A DNA stretch of 64,000 nt from an uncultured Lachnospira sp. (GTDB lineage: Bacteria > Bacillota > Clostridia > Lachnospirales > Lachnospiraceae). Numbering within the stretch: position 1 is the stretch's first letter; each line of letters begins with the position of its first letter. The stretch covers positions 17,895 to 81,894 of the forward strand of contig CAMHLZ010000006.1 of the NCBI GenBank assembly GCA_946186125.1, read 5' to 3'. Both the position numbers and the translations under genes were made by a program. Below, piece after piece: positions 29,630 to 40,500 of the stretch. The notes below the pieces were generated by a model. The model did no database searches, was not told where the DNA came from, and saw nothing but the letters and a program-made list of their open reading frames with translations.

Positions 29630-30356
29630 CTTCAAACACGATATATTTAATGCTGTCATATGTATGATTTAACACGATAATATCGCCCTTACGGTTATCT
29701 ATTTTTTCTTTTAAAATTGACATTCCAAGACCATGTCCTTCTCCTTTTGTTGTGAAGTCTTTTGAAAACAGCACGTTTAAAAATTGTGGAGTGACGGAAG
29801 GTCCTGGATTTTCAACGCACAGGCAAAATTTGTTTGTCTTTTCGTCTTTGGAAACCGTTACATATATGGTGTCACCGGCACTTGAGGCTTCTATTGCATT
29901 ATCAAGTAATATACCTGTTATGTCAGTCAGCTCTATATCAGAGCATCTTGTTTTAAACGTGAAATCTCTTAATTGGTATTTAATGAAGATTCCTTTAGTG
30001 GAGGCTTCATTTTTTTTGCTGTAAAAGAGGCTTGCAAGATATTTGTTTTTGAAATGAATTAACATGTATGTGTCTGACTCAGAGCTTTCAACCGTAATGA
30101 CATATTCATTTAATGCCCGGGACAGTGACTCGTAATCGGTACAAAATTTTGTAAGATTTGAAATGGATGCAATTTTATTATTGTATAAATGCTGCTGTTT
30201 TCGGATTTGTAAAATTATATCTTTGTCAAAATCTGCATGGTCATCATGCAGTTTTAATTTGTACGTCAGTATGGCAGCTGACACTAATATGGCAGCTGCC
30301 AGAAGTATATCTATTTCTAATAATTCTATTGTATGTTCTAACATGGTGTGTATCAT
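29619..30356 (-). CDS. GHKL-domain sensor histidine kinase
   Basis: GILLDNAIEASSAGDTIYV, TTKGEGHGLGMSILKEKID motifs. Confidence 0.8.
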   Translation of the reverse strand: MIHTMLEHTIELLEIDILLAAAILVSAAILTYKLKLHDDHADFDKDIILQIRKQQHLYNNKIASISNLTKFCTDYESLSRALNEYVITVESSESDTYMLIHFKNKYLASLFYSKKNEASTKGIFIKYQLRDFTFKTRCSDIELTDITGILLDNAIEASSAGDTIYVTVSKDEKTNKFCLCVENPGPSVTPQFLNVLFSKDFTTKGEGHGLGMSILKEKIDNRKGDIIVLNHTYDSIKYIVFEVIV

Positions 30357-30362
30357 AATTAT

Positions 30363-31094
30363 CTAATCTCCTCGGTCGAGTACGGCATTTAAGTATTCCC
30401 TGCCCAATGGTATTATGTCTTTTAGTCCGCGTATTTTCACGAACTGTTCCTGATGGTTAATTTCCTGAATATATTTTGTGTTTATCACGTATGATTTTTG
30501 ACACCTTGCGAAATTCGGCGGCAGTACATTACATAATGTTTTTAAGTTATATTGTCTTGAGCGATATTCTCCCATTTTGGTTGTGTAGTAAAGAATACGG
30601 CCGTAGGACTGTACGTATAATATGTCATTGAAATTCAGCTTTATCTGAATCCTGTCTAATGTGCGTATCGTAAAGCTGTTGTCAGACTGAAATATATTGT
30701 CTAACTGTCGGAATACATCTTTTTTGCTATATGGTTTTGTAAGATATGCGTAGCAATGATACTTGTTTATTGCGGTAAAAATATGTTCCGGATATCCTGT
30801 CACGAATATGATTGGGATGTTTTTGTGCCTGATAGAGTGTAACATTTTGCCTGCAAATTTCAGACCGTCTGTGTTGTCAGTATGGCTGCCTATGGAGATA
30901 TCAAGGAAAAATGCAGAGAATTGTTCTGATGAGTTAATGTATGTCATGGCGCTTTCTATGTTAGCGGCCATATATACTTTTAAGTCTCCACAATAATCTA
31001 ATATTTGTTTTCCAAGTGCCTTTGCCTGTATGAGATCATCCTCAAGTATCATTATCGAATTATTCATCTTTTTCATCCCTCGTAGTAAATTCAT
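30363..31094 (-). CDS. LytTR-family response regulator
   Basis: Receiver-like N-terminus (ILEDDLIQAKAL..., FFLDISIG), LytTR C-terminus (ILYVQSYGRILYY...CQKSYVINTKYI). Confidence 0.85.
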   Translation of the reverse strand: MNLLRGMKKMNNSIMILEDDLIQAKALGKQILDYCGDLKVYMAANIESAMTYINSSEQFSAFFLDISIGSHTDNTDGLKFAGKMLHSIRHKNIPIIFVTGYPEHIFTAINKYHCYAYLTKPYSKKDVFRQLDNIFQSDNSFTIRTLDRIQIKLNFNDILYVQSYGRILYYTTKMGEYRSRQYNLKTLCNVLPPNFARCQKSYVINTKYIQEINHQEQFVKIRGLKDIIPLGREYLNAVLDRGD

Positions 31095-31248
31095 TTATAT
31101 TCTAACATAAGAATACACTTGATGGTTCTAATTACATTACCGAAAAAGTGTAGTTTATTACCGGAATAGAGAAAAATTTGTCGAAATTTGGTAAATTAGT
31201 TTTAAGAAACAGATAGGTAACAGCGTATCATACAAGGAGGTATGGATT

Positions 31249-31524
31249 ATGTTGAAGTTGTCGGTAAAACCGGGGGAATATCTGCAAATTGGCGAGGATG
31301 TGAAAGTGATTTTCACAGGGGGGTCCTCTAACAATTTGAGAGTTCTGGTGGATGCTCCGAAGGAATTGAATATTGCGAGAAGCAGAGCGATGGAGAAACA
31401 TGGTCTTGTGGACAAGAATGAGGACAGACGATATGAGAAGGATAGGGATTTGTCCATCGAGGCGAAGGAGAAAATCAGAGCTATTATCATGGAGGATAAA
31501 AAGAAGTCGGGGTTTGATTTTTAG
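31249..31524 (+). CDS. csrA: CsrA-family carbon storage/flagellin translation regulator
   Basis: MLKLSVKPGEYLQIGEDVKVIFTGG...VLVDAPKELNIARSRAMEK; immediately upstream of flagellin. Confidence 0.8.
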   Translation: MLKLSVKPGEYLQIGEDVKVIFTGGSSNNLRVLVDAPKELNIARSRAMEKHGLVDKNEDRRYEKDRDLSIEAKEKIRAIIMEDKKKSGFDF

Positions 31525-31585
31525 GTAATAATGCGTGCCGGCCATGGGGGCGTGCTTATTATATATAGTAACAATTATATAACGA

Positions 31586-31641
31586 GTCAGGGAACGGATT
31601 CCCGGACAATTAAAATTTTTATTTACACGGAGGTAGATATT
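31586..31641 (+). promoter_or_regulatory. Candidate CsrA-binding leader of flagellin mRNA
   Basis: Hairpin GGGAA-CGGA-TTCCC with GGA in the loop (31590-31603) plus a second GGA in the ribosome-binding site ACACGGAGGTAG. Confidence 0.55.
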
Positions 31642-33309
31642 ATGGTAGTACAGCACAATATGCAGGCAATTAATGCCAACAGAATGTTAAACGTTACTTC
31701 AGGAGCACAGGCTAAGTCAACTGAGAAGTTGTCTTCAGGTTACAGAATCAACAGAGCAGCAGATGATGCAGCAGGTCTTTCTATTTCAGAGAAGATGAGA
31801 AAGCAGATTAAAGGTCTTTCACAGGCTTCTAAGAATGCGCAGGATGGTGTGTCTTGTGTACAGACTGCTGAGGGTGCATTGAATGAGATTCATTCTATGT
31901 TACAGAGAATGAATGAGTTGGCTGTTCAGTCTTCAAATGAGACTAACTCAGAATCTGACCGTAAGGCAATTCAGGACGAAATTAATCAGTTGACAACTGA
32001 GATTGATAGAGTTTCTGAGACTACAAAGTTCAATGAAACATATCTTTTGAAGGGGTCTGGGGATAAGAGTGCTAAGGTTAAGGCTGAGGCAACGATTGGT
32101 ACGACGACACAGAAGGCAACAACTGTTGCTGCTAAGGGAAATATATTTGAAGGAACTGTTGCTAGTACATTAGCAGATGGAACAGAGGATACTGCTACAG
32201 TAACATATAAAGATGCAGATGGAAAGACCAGAACTAAGGATGTAACATTTAAGGTTGGTCAGGACGATAAAGCAACAGCTGCTAGTCTTGCAAAAGCTAT
32301 TAGCGAAGACGATGATCTTGGTAAGATTTTCAGTGGAAGCTCTGATGGAACTAAGTTGAGTGTAGAGTCTAAGTTGGATGGTAATAAGACGGATGATACG
32401 AAGAATGCGATTGATAGCATTAAGTTTAAGTCAGCAGCAGGATCTTTAAAGACAATGGATATTACTGGAACAAAAACTGCAGCAGTGGGTGAGTCTGTTA
32501 GCTTTGATTTGATGAAATCAGATGGAACAGGTAGCTTTGATCTTAAATCAGGAAATTCGGTAACAATAGATGGTAAAACATACACATTTGATCCAGCAAA
32601 GAGTAGTACAACAGATGATGCTAATACATTTGATTCGATAACACATTTACAGGAGTTGCTTGGTGATGATTATGAGGTATCATTAACTTTTGAGCAGACT
32701 TGGACAAATAATTCTGATCCAACAGATGTAGTATTAGAATCGGGTAAGGTAAAAAGTGGTGCAAATGGAGAAGATAAAGTAATTACTAGCTTGGCAGCTG
32801 GTGATTTTGATAATGTAAGTTCTACAAAATCTGGTTATACTCCGAGTGATAAACAAATGTCTCTTACGATTGCACGCAAAGCTAACGTAGACGTAACAGA
32901 TGCTCTTAAACTTGATCTTCAGGTAGGTGCTGACGGTACAGAGGATAACAAGATTTCTGTGGAAATCGACGCTATGAGCGCAAGAGGATTAGGAATTGAC
33001 GGTTTGAAAGTTGATGGCTCAGACAGCAAGAATGCAGATGCAGCTATTGATACAATCGCAAGTGCTATCCAGAAGGTATCTGACCAGCGTTCAGCACTCG
33101 GTGCAGTTCAGAACAGATTAGAGCATACAATATCAAATCTTGATAACGTAGTAGAGAACACCACATCAGCTGAATCACGTATCAGAGATACAGATATGGC
33201 AGAAGAGATGGTTAACTACTCTAAGAATAACATTCTTGCACAGGCAGGTCAGTCAATGCTTGCACAGGCAAATCAGTCAACACAGGGTGTATTATCACTC
33301 CTTGGCTAA
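31642..33309 (+). CDS. Flagellin
   Basis: [54 protein letters not shown]-terminal ...[44 protein letters not shown]. Confidence 0.95.
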   Translation: MVVQHNMQAINANRMLNVTSGAQAKSTEKLSSGYRINRAADDAAGLSISEKMRKQIKGLSQASKNAQDGVSCVQTAEGALNEIHSMLQRMNELAVQSSNETNSESDRKAIQDEINQLTTEIDRVSETTKFNETYLLKGSGDKSAKVKAEATIGTTTQKATTVAAKGNIFEGTVASTLADGTEDTATVTYKDADGKTRTKDVTFKVGQDDKATAASLAKAISEDDDLGKIFSGSSDGTKLSVESKLDGNKTDDTKNAIDSIKFKSAAGSLKTMDITGTKTAAVGESVSFDLMKSDGTGSFDLKSGNSVTIDGKTYTFDPAKSSTTDDANTFDSITHLQELLGDDYEVSLTFEQTWTNNSDPTDVVLESGKVKSGANGEDKVITSLAAGDFDNVSSTKSGYTPSDKQMSLTIARKANVDVTDALKLDLQVGADGTEDNKISVEIDAMSARGLGIDGLKVDGSDSKNADAAIDTIASAIQKVSDQRSALGAVQNRLEHTISNLDNVVENTTSAESRIRDTDMAEEMVNYSKNNILAQAGQSMLAQANQSTQGVLSLLG

Positions 33310-33474
33310 TGATTTTATACAAAGGTGGAGAGGTCTTAAAGGCTTCTTCACTTTTTTTATAATCAATCGTCACCGTCATTTCACAGAAACAAATCATCTT
33401 TATTTCGCCTATTTCTTTAAGATTTCCTTTTGGGGTAACATTTTTCTGATTTCTCCTTCCGGAAAATATCATGA

Positions 33475-34094
33475 GTCATATAATATGCGGAAATTCCCGT
33501 TTTAGATGACATTTTTTTCAGAAATTTCCTTGGAGGAATTTTTAAGAGTCATATAATATGCGGATATTTCCATTTTATATGACAATTAATCTTGAAATTT
33601 CTTTGTGGAAAATATCATGAGTCATATAATATGCGGATATTTCCATTTTATATGGCATTTCTTTCAGAAATTTCCTTGGGGGAATTATTAAGAGTCATAT
33701 AATATGCGGAAATTCCCGTTTTAGATGACATTTTTTTCAGAAATTTCCTTGGGGGAATTATTAAGAGTCATATAATATGCGGAAATTCCCATTTTATATG
33801 ACATTTTTTTCAGAAATTTCCTTGGAGAAATTTTTAAGAGTCATATAATATGCGGATATTTCCATTTTAGATGACAATTAATCTTGAAATTTCTTTTTGG
33901 AAAATATCATGAGTCATATAATATGCGGAAATTCCCGTTTTAGATGACATCTTTTTCAGAAATTTCCTTGGGGGAATTATTAAGAGTCATATAATATGCG
34001 AAATTTTCCATTTTAGATGACAATTAATCTTGAAATTTCCTTGGGGAGATTTTTAAGAGTCATATAATATGCAGAAATTCCCATTTTAGATGAC
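33475..34094. repeat. 73-bp tandem repeat array (8 full units plus final core)
   Basis: GAGTCATATAATATGC at 33473, 33546, 33619, 33692, 33765, 33838, 33911, 33984, 34057: exact 73-bp period. The 36-bp core GTCATATAA...TTAKATGAC is palindromic. Confidence 0.95.
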
Positions 34095-34414
34095 ATTTTT
34101 TGCTTTCTTCTTCGCCAGATTATTAAGTTTTTAAAAATAAAAGCAAGACCCTGACCAGCCATTGAACTACAAGTTCAATGACAAATGATTAACAATTGCT
34201 TATAATTAAAATACATGAAATTAAAATTCAACCGGAGGTGAACCTTAAAACAAAAGATACACTTAAAAAACTTCAGATGAACATTGCAAATTATGCGATA
34301 ATACAGCAAAAAAAACGGCAAAAATATGTCGGATTACCTCAAAGTTTTACGCACAACAGTAACTTGACATAGCCGGAAAAAAAGGTATAGACTTGTAAGG
34401 AGAGGAGCAAACAA

Positions 34415-35338
34415 ATGTCAGAGAAGACAAAAGCAATTGAGACATCAGAAGCAAATGATAAGGTGCAAATAAACCGAGAACACAAAGACAGACTTTTCAA
34501 ATTCATATTTGGAAATGAAGAACATAAAGAATGGACTCTGAGCCTGTATAACGCAGTTAACGGTTCTAATTATACAGATAAGGATGAGATCAAATTCAAC
34601 ACAATAGAAAATGTTGTTTACATGAGCATGAAAAATGATTTATCATTTTTGGTAGGAAACAGTATAAGTTTTTATGAACAGCAATCTACCTACAATCCAA
34701 ACATGCCGATAAGATTCTTAATATATTCGGGAATGGTATATGCAAAACATATAACAGACAAAGGTGAAATTCATCTTTACAGTCAGAGTCAGCAAAAAGT
34801 GCCTGCACCAAAGTGCATATGTTTTTATAATGGCAGGGATGATAAAGAAGATAAGATAATACTGAGATTTTCAGACATGTTTGAAAAGCAGGAAGATTCA
34901 GATATCGAAGTAAAGGTAACCATGCTGAATATTAATTATGGTCACAACAAAGAATTGTTAAATGCATGTAAGCCATTACAGGAATATTCATTACTTGTAG
35001 ATAATATAAGAACATTTGAGGAAGAATATACATTAGAAGAAGCGGTTGATAAGGCAATCGATGAGTTACCGGAAGAATCAGTAATAAAACCGTTTTTATT
35101 AAGTAATAGAGCGGAGGTTAAAAGAATGTGCTTAACAGAATATGACGAAGCAAGGATAATGGCTGAGCAAAGACAAGATGGATATGATGAGGGCAAAAAA
35201 GATGGATATAAGAATGGAGAAAGCAGAAGCTTTAAATTAATTGCCCAATTAACAAAAGAAAAAAGATATGAAGATATATTAATAGCGGAAAAGGATAAGG
35301 AATATAGAGAAAAGCTATATAAAGAGTTTGGTATATAA
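34415..35338 (+). CDS. Rpn-family recombination-promoting nuclease / PD-(D/E)XK transposase-like protein
   Basis: DRLFKFIFGNEEHKEWTLSLYNAVNGSNYTD...FYEQQSTYNPNMPIRFLIYSGMVYAKHI is characteristic of this family. Confidence 0.8.
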   Translation: MSEKTKAIETSEANDKVQINREHKDRLFKFIFGNEEHKEWTLSLYNAVNGSNYTDKDEIKFNTIENVVYMSMKNDLSFLVGNSISFYEQQSTYNPNMPIRFLIYSGMVYAKHITDKGEIHLYSQSQQKVPAPKCICFYNGRDDKEDKIILRFSDMFEKQEDSDIEVKVTMLNINYGHNKELLNACKPLQEYSLLVDNIRTFEEEYTLEEAVDKAIDELPEESVIKPFLLSNRAEVKRMCLTEYDEARIMAEQRQDGYDEGKKDGYKNGESRSFKLIAQLTKEKRYEDILIAEKDKEYREKLYKEFGI

Positions 35339-35344
35339 ATTGAC

Positions 35345-35513
35345 CTATCGCGTATCAGAGATACAGATATGGCAGAAGAGATGGTTAACTACTCTAAGAA
35401 TAACATTCTTGCTCTGGCAAATCAGTCAACATAGTGTGTATTATAACTCCCTGGCTAATGAATTTATACAAAAGTGGAGAAGTCTTAAAGGCATCTTCAC
35501 TTTTTGTAATTGT
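35345..35513 (+). pseudogene. Flagellin 3' end fragment plus downstream region (duplicate)
   Basis: Near-identical to 33176-33357 (CGTATCAGAGATACAGATATGGCAGAAGAGATGGTTAACTACTCTAAGAATAACATTCTTGC...). Confidence 0.9.
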
Positions 35514-35536
35514 ACAGAGCTAAGAAAATTCAGAAG

Positions 35537-35562
35537 AAAAGCACTTTTTGAAGTGCTTTTTC
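35537..35562 (+). terminator. Rho-independent terminator
   Basis: AAAAGCACTT-ttg-AAGTGCTTTTTC. Confidence 0.65.
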
Positions 35563-35739
35563 TTAAATTAATTTCATTTTATGTGAATGGTAGGTTTATC
35601 GTTTAAATTGAATTGAAAAATAAAAATTATACCGTTTGTCACATTTCTTTGTCGTTTGTCACAGAAATATTGCAATATATTTATACAATGATACACTAAT
35701 AGAGTGACAATAAACATAGCTAATCGAAAGGAGAAGAAA

Positions 35740-37536
35740 ATGTATAGTAATTTAGCACAATTTGATTACAAAAAAGGTAATCACATGGTTTTGGCAGTTT
35801 CGGAAGAATCTGTAAACACTACTTTAAAGCAGAAATTAAATATGGAGGGAGAAGCGTACAACTGTTATATTATCAGTAATATTTCAGGTGGAGAAGTAGT
35901 ATATTTTGAAATCAATAAGAACACTGATATGCACAATTTACCGGCTGGCTTTCCTGTAGAATTAAAAAACAAAGATTTGTTTAGTATATTCGAGGAAGCT
36001 GATTTATTTTCGAGGAACTATTCGAATGAAGATGATAAAAAAATAATAGAGAAATTGTATGATGCTTATTATTTAGAGAAGGCATATCAATTCATACCTG
36101 GTATACCTACACAATTTAGTATGGGTGACTTAAAACGATACCAGCCAATTAAGTTAATTGCATCAACTGACCCTTCAAATTGCGGTTGTGAGTTTACACA
36201 ATATTTTGAGGATGTTATTATTCTGGAAGTAACGGAAAAAAGGGATGTGTGTTCAGTTGGTTGTATAAAGCAGAGTGATTGTGAAAATCCATGGGGAGTT
36301 GTTTATAAAGTTTTATTTCAGTATAAAAGAGAAGAATTTGATAAGTTACCGCTACAGGTACAAAATAATATAAAATATCACTTTGAAGATGTTGATGAGG
36401 CAGAAATTGAAAATATATTTGATATATCGCAGCTTATATTGGATTTTACTACACTTTCTCAGGTGGAGACTCCCAAAATAACCGGTGTAACCGAAGAATC
36501 AGAGATAATGGTTGTGAATGCAATCAACAAATATGTAGAACATGAATACAGTTATGTCACAAGTGATGATTATCTGGTTATTCCTAATAAGAATAATGAT
36601 TACAATTATCTCTTTAAGCCTTGTGAGTATACATATTCCGTAACTAAAGATACCAATAACTTAAAGACATTAAATTATGTTATGACAACAAGTCATGATG
36701 ATAAGATTGTGCCGCAATTATATGAATGGCAATGGTTGAGTGATGATGACTTGAAAGAAGAAACAGGGGTAATGTCAATTAACAGGGAGACAGTGTTTGA
36801 AATATTTAACAACGAATTTAAGGACAAAGTTTTACCAAAACTCTGGAAAAGATTTGTGGCAACGATGGAAGATAATAGCAAATTCTGTGATAAGCCTGAT
36901 TTTGAATATTACATAGAAGACAGTAAAAAAGGTGGAGGAGATTTTAAATATGAGGATAAAAAATATGTATATCCGAATTTCGAAGAACGTTCAGAAAGTG
37001 AATTAAAATATGAAATAATCCCGCCATATACAGCTAAACATGCTATGACATATACAGTTGATTGTTCGTGTTATTGGCAGAATGTTATTATTGATAGTAA
37101 CACTTATCCCGGAGTTGTGTATAAAACAACTGTTAAATTGTATGAAGATTTGACTGTCGACAGTGGAACAACGTCGGGCTATGTCTATGATGCAGATGTG
37201 TATTGTGAGATTGGTATTTCGATAGATGGTCAGGGGAAAATTGAGCTTAAGCGCAATGCAAGAATTGATGACAGAGGGGAGTCCATGGGTGATACGAATT
37301 TTTGGTCGAAATTATTTTCACTTGGAGTGGCTGATGATGCCATAAAAGATGCTGTATCTGATTTACAGGAGATGACAAAAGGCGTGGTAAGCGATTTTGA
37401 AGAGACATTTCTTTCAGGAAAAATAGGTTATGCAAGCTGGGTTTTACCAGGTGGAAAAACATTCACATTTAAAAATCAGGAATTTTGCGATGAGGGTGAT
37501 TTTGTTATCGGTACACGCTATGTGGAGCCGGTATAG
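35740..37536 (+). CDS. Large cytosolic-type protein, tentatively P47/TULIP-like
   Basis: No signal peptide. LNYVMTTSHDDKIVPQLYEWQW...GVMSINRETVFEIFNNEFKDKVLPKL and C-terminal WVLPGGKTFTFKNQEFCDEGDFVI resemble P47-like toxin-associated proteins as I recall them. Confidence 0.45.
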   Translation: MYSNLAQFDYKKGNHMVLAVSEESVNTTLKQKLNMEGEAYNCYIISNISGGEVVYFEINKNTDMHNLPAGFPVELKNKDLFSIFEEADLFSRNYSNEDDKKIIEKLYDAYYLEKAYQFIPGIPTQFSMGDLKRYQPIKLIASTDPSNCGCEFTQYFEDVIILEVTEKRDVCSVGCIKQSDCENPWGVVYKVLFQYKREEFDKLPLQVQNNIKYHFEDVDEAEIENIFDISQLILDFTTLSQVETPKITGVTEESEIMVVNAINKYVEHEYSYVTSDDYLVIPNKNNDYNYLFKPCEYTYSVTKDTNNLKTLNYVMTTSHDDKIVPQLYEWQWLSDDDLKEETGVMSINRETVFEIFNNEFKDKVLPKLWKRFVATMEDNSKFCDKPDFEYYIEDSKKGGGDFKYEDKKYVYPNFEERSESELKYEIIPPYTAKHAMTYTVDCSCYWQNVIIDSNTYPGVVYKTTVKLYEDLTVDSGTTSGYVYDADVYCEIGISIDGQGKIELKRNARIDDRGESMGDTNFWSKLFSLGVADDAIKDAVSDLQEMTKGVVSDFEETFLSGKIGYASWVLPGGKTFTFKNQEFCDEGDFVIGTRYVEPV

Positions 37537-37556
37537 ATGAAAGGAGTGAAAATATA

Positions 37557-40500
37557 ATGGCTATGAAGATTGATACAGACGTAATGGATTATATGGTAAA
37601 TTCAGGGGTAACTTTGGGCAATGATGTGAGGTGCATAAATGTATTAAAGACAAAGAAAGATGATAGCCGTGCAGTCATGGCGATAGACAGCCGTGATAAC
37701 CTTTGTTGTTATTTGGAATCAGAAGGTGAAGGATATCAATTTGAGTGTCATAATATATATGAAAATTGCAGTCAATATGCTGCAATTAGGATGGGAGACT
37801 CTGATAATTTTGCAATATTGTTAATCAGTGATAAGAAAGTATATACCTGTTTTGTGGATGATTTTTGTAAAATTATCAGTGAAGAGTTTCATGAATTAGA
37901 AGGACTTCCTTATGACGAAGGTATGGAACCGGTTGGGGTTTATGCAAACGGTAATGATAAGCATACTTCATTTATAATTTTGCTTAAAAATATAAATGGC
38001 CTGTTGAAACAGTATATTGCTGACTTTTCAGTTGATGAGTTGATAAGTATCAGAGATTTTTCACTGGCTGTAAACTTTAATTCAATTATATGCTCTTTAA
38101 GCGGAAGAGCCGGAGGACAGCCGGTAGATGGAGTATACTCTTTCGGAACATACTCGGATTCTGAACAGCTTTTGTATACTCCGGAGGTAAACATATATGG
38201 GGATTCTTTGCCTACACCAATAAGGCTCGGAGTTCCCGAGAGTGGAATTGAATGTATTGAGACTTGTAAAAGTATAAAAAATGATGAAACACATCTTGTT
38301 GCAGCCGGAAATGGAGGCTTATATTTTTACGACAGTGATAAACAGCACGATTGCAATAGAGTAGATTACCCTAATTACAGAAAGATTGGTGATTCACAAT
38401 ATTTTTATGGAATTAAAAAAATAAGTTCATATGTAGATGATCACAATAAACTGTATATATGGATATTAAATAAGAATGGTAATATGTATTATGTTTTTGC
38501 ACCTGTTGATAAAGAAGGAATGGTTGGGGATTTTGTTGAACCAATCAGATATCAGGCTGAAGAAATCGACGATTTTGACATTTTTGAAAACACTATGACA
38601 TTAAAAGTCGATGATAAATTTATGTTTGGAACAAGAAATGAAGCAGGCGGATATTCATTTAGGCAGGTACTCATTAAATCAGACAAAGCCTTACCTGTAC
38701 GGCAAAAAGTTTTCAGTACAAGAATTCAGATTGATGATGATGTCGAAATGGTACGTATTCAGACGGAACAGCCAATAGAAGCATATATTAACAATAAATA
38801 CTATCATTTTAAGGATATAACTGTTGAACCGGATGTGTTTCATGGTATAAATATTTTACAAAATGCAGTTGATATGACACCGGCGACGTTTAATATTACA
38901 GAAATAACTAAAAGTGTGGATAAGAAAGGAAAAACGCAATCATATTTTCCGGGAAAGAAAGCATACGACAAATTGTTAGATTTGGATACACCTGAAAAAT
39001 TAAAAAATGCTTATAGCCTTGATCAAAAAGGAAATAAAGTTTATCTTGCAGGCTCACTGACGGACGAACAGATTAAATTTGGTGCAGATGCAATTAAACA
39101 ACTATCATGTAATTACAGGTCAATTATGCAGTCACATGGGGAAAATGAATTTGAATATGGTGTTTCAGATTTTGCTCTTTCGTGGAAAGATGTAATCTAT
39201 TACGTTAAAGAAGCATTTGATGTGGTTAGTGACGCGGCTGAGAAATTTTGGAATAATACACTGGGTAAGGTGATAGAATTTAGTTCATACATTGTTGATA
39301 AGATAATTTATTTTACCATTAAAATTGGAGAACAGGTATTGTCATTTGTATTAAACAGTGTTGGAAAAATATTAGAATGTTGTGTTAAGATATTGGAGTT
39401 TGTGGGAATTCCCGTAACGGATATATTTAAATTTCTCCTTACATATCTTGACATAGAAGGAACATTAAGATTGCATCGTGCATTCAAAAGTGTCATCGAC
39501 GATGCGGATAAGACTGTGATTAATATGAATAATATTATCAGGAAGGATTTTAAAAATCTTGTCGATGAGATTATTGAAAAGATTGATAAATATGACAATA
39601 AAGAGACATTGCCTGTTCCGGATGTTGAGAAAAAGGAAAATCAATATTTTACGCCTTCATCAATGATGCTATATGAAGAAGTATTTGGGGTAGGAAATCT
39701 TCTTAATGCGAATATAGAGGTTGCGTTCAGCGATGATTTTTTGAATCTTTACAGTACGGATTGTTTTTCGGAGGAGCAGAAGGAAATCCTTGAAATTATA
39801 AAGAATAAGTTAGTTTACTACAAAGAAAGAATTATCAATTGTAAAACTTTATCTGACTATATAGAGTTGTTTAAAGATATTCTAAAAGAAATAACAATAA
39901 TGACGCTGAATTTAGCAAAGGATGCATGCGACCTGCTCTTTGACATATTGAATGAGGGAATAGAGTTGGTGTGGAATGTAATTACTCAGAACAGATATAT
40001 TCCTATAGTTTCTGAAATTATGGAAAGTTACGGAATTAAAGAGATATCTTTGACCGATGTTCTGTTTTTGCCTTTTGCATTTATGACAAACCTGATATAT
40101 TATACTTTTAATGGAAAGTCGTTAATAAGCGAAGAAGATTTGAATGTTTTTTTACAGGAAAAACAAAAAATAAATTGGAATGCCGACCCGGATACCGTAG
40201 TGAAATTCAAAGCATCGGATAATAGTATTGAAGGAAAAATGGTTGTAAGCATGGTATGCCATTCGATTTTAGGTGTTACATCATTGATTGATATGGTAAT
40301 TAATTGTGTTTCGGTGCCGATGCCGGGTTCATATAAGTTTAAAGAGGAAACTAATTCTAGTTTTATATGTAATGTACCGACACTTATTTCACTTGGTTCG
40401 TCAATGGTAAATTATGCGGCCTCTCTGACAAATTCTATAAAAGGCTATCCTCCGATGCCGTATTTTGAAACTGAAGTTGTAAATATCATGTGGCATATCA

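Noticed and set aside
33475-34094. CRISPR array (36-bp repeat, 37-bp spacer-like dimensions)
   Set aside because: The spacers are not unique; only two linker types recur, and no cas genes are present. Treated as a composite tandem repeat.
3305-34190. Recurrent TGACAAAT strings at several intergenic junctions (about 3320, 5852, 9328, 11981, 34182)
   Set aside because: An 8-mer in an AT-rich 64-kb window is expected several times by chance; no extended similarity seen.
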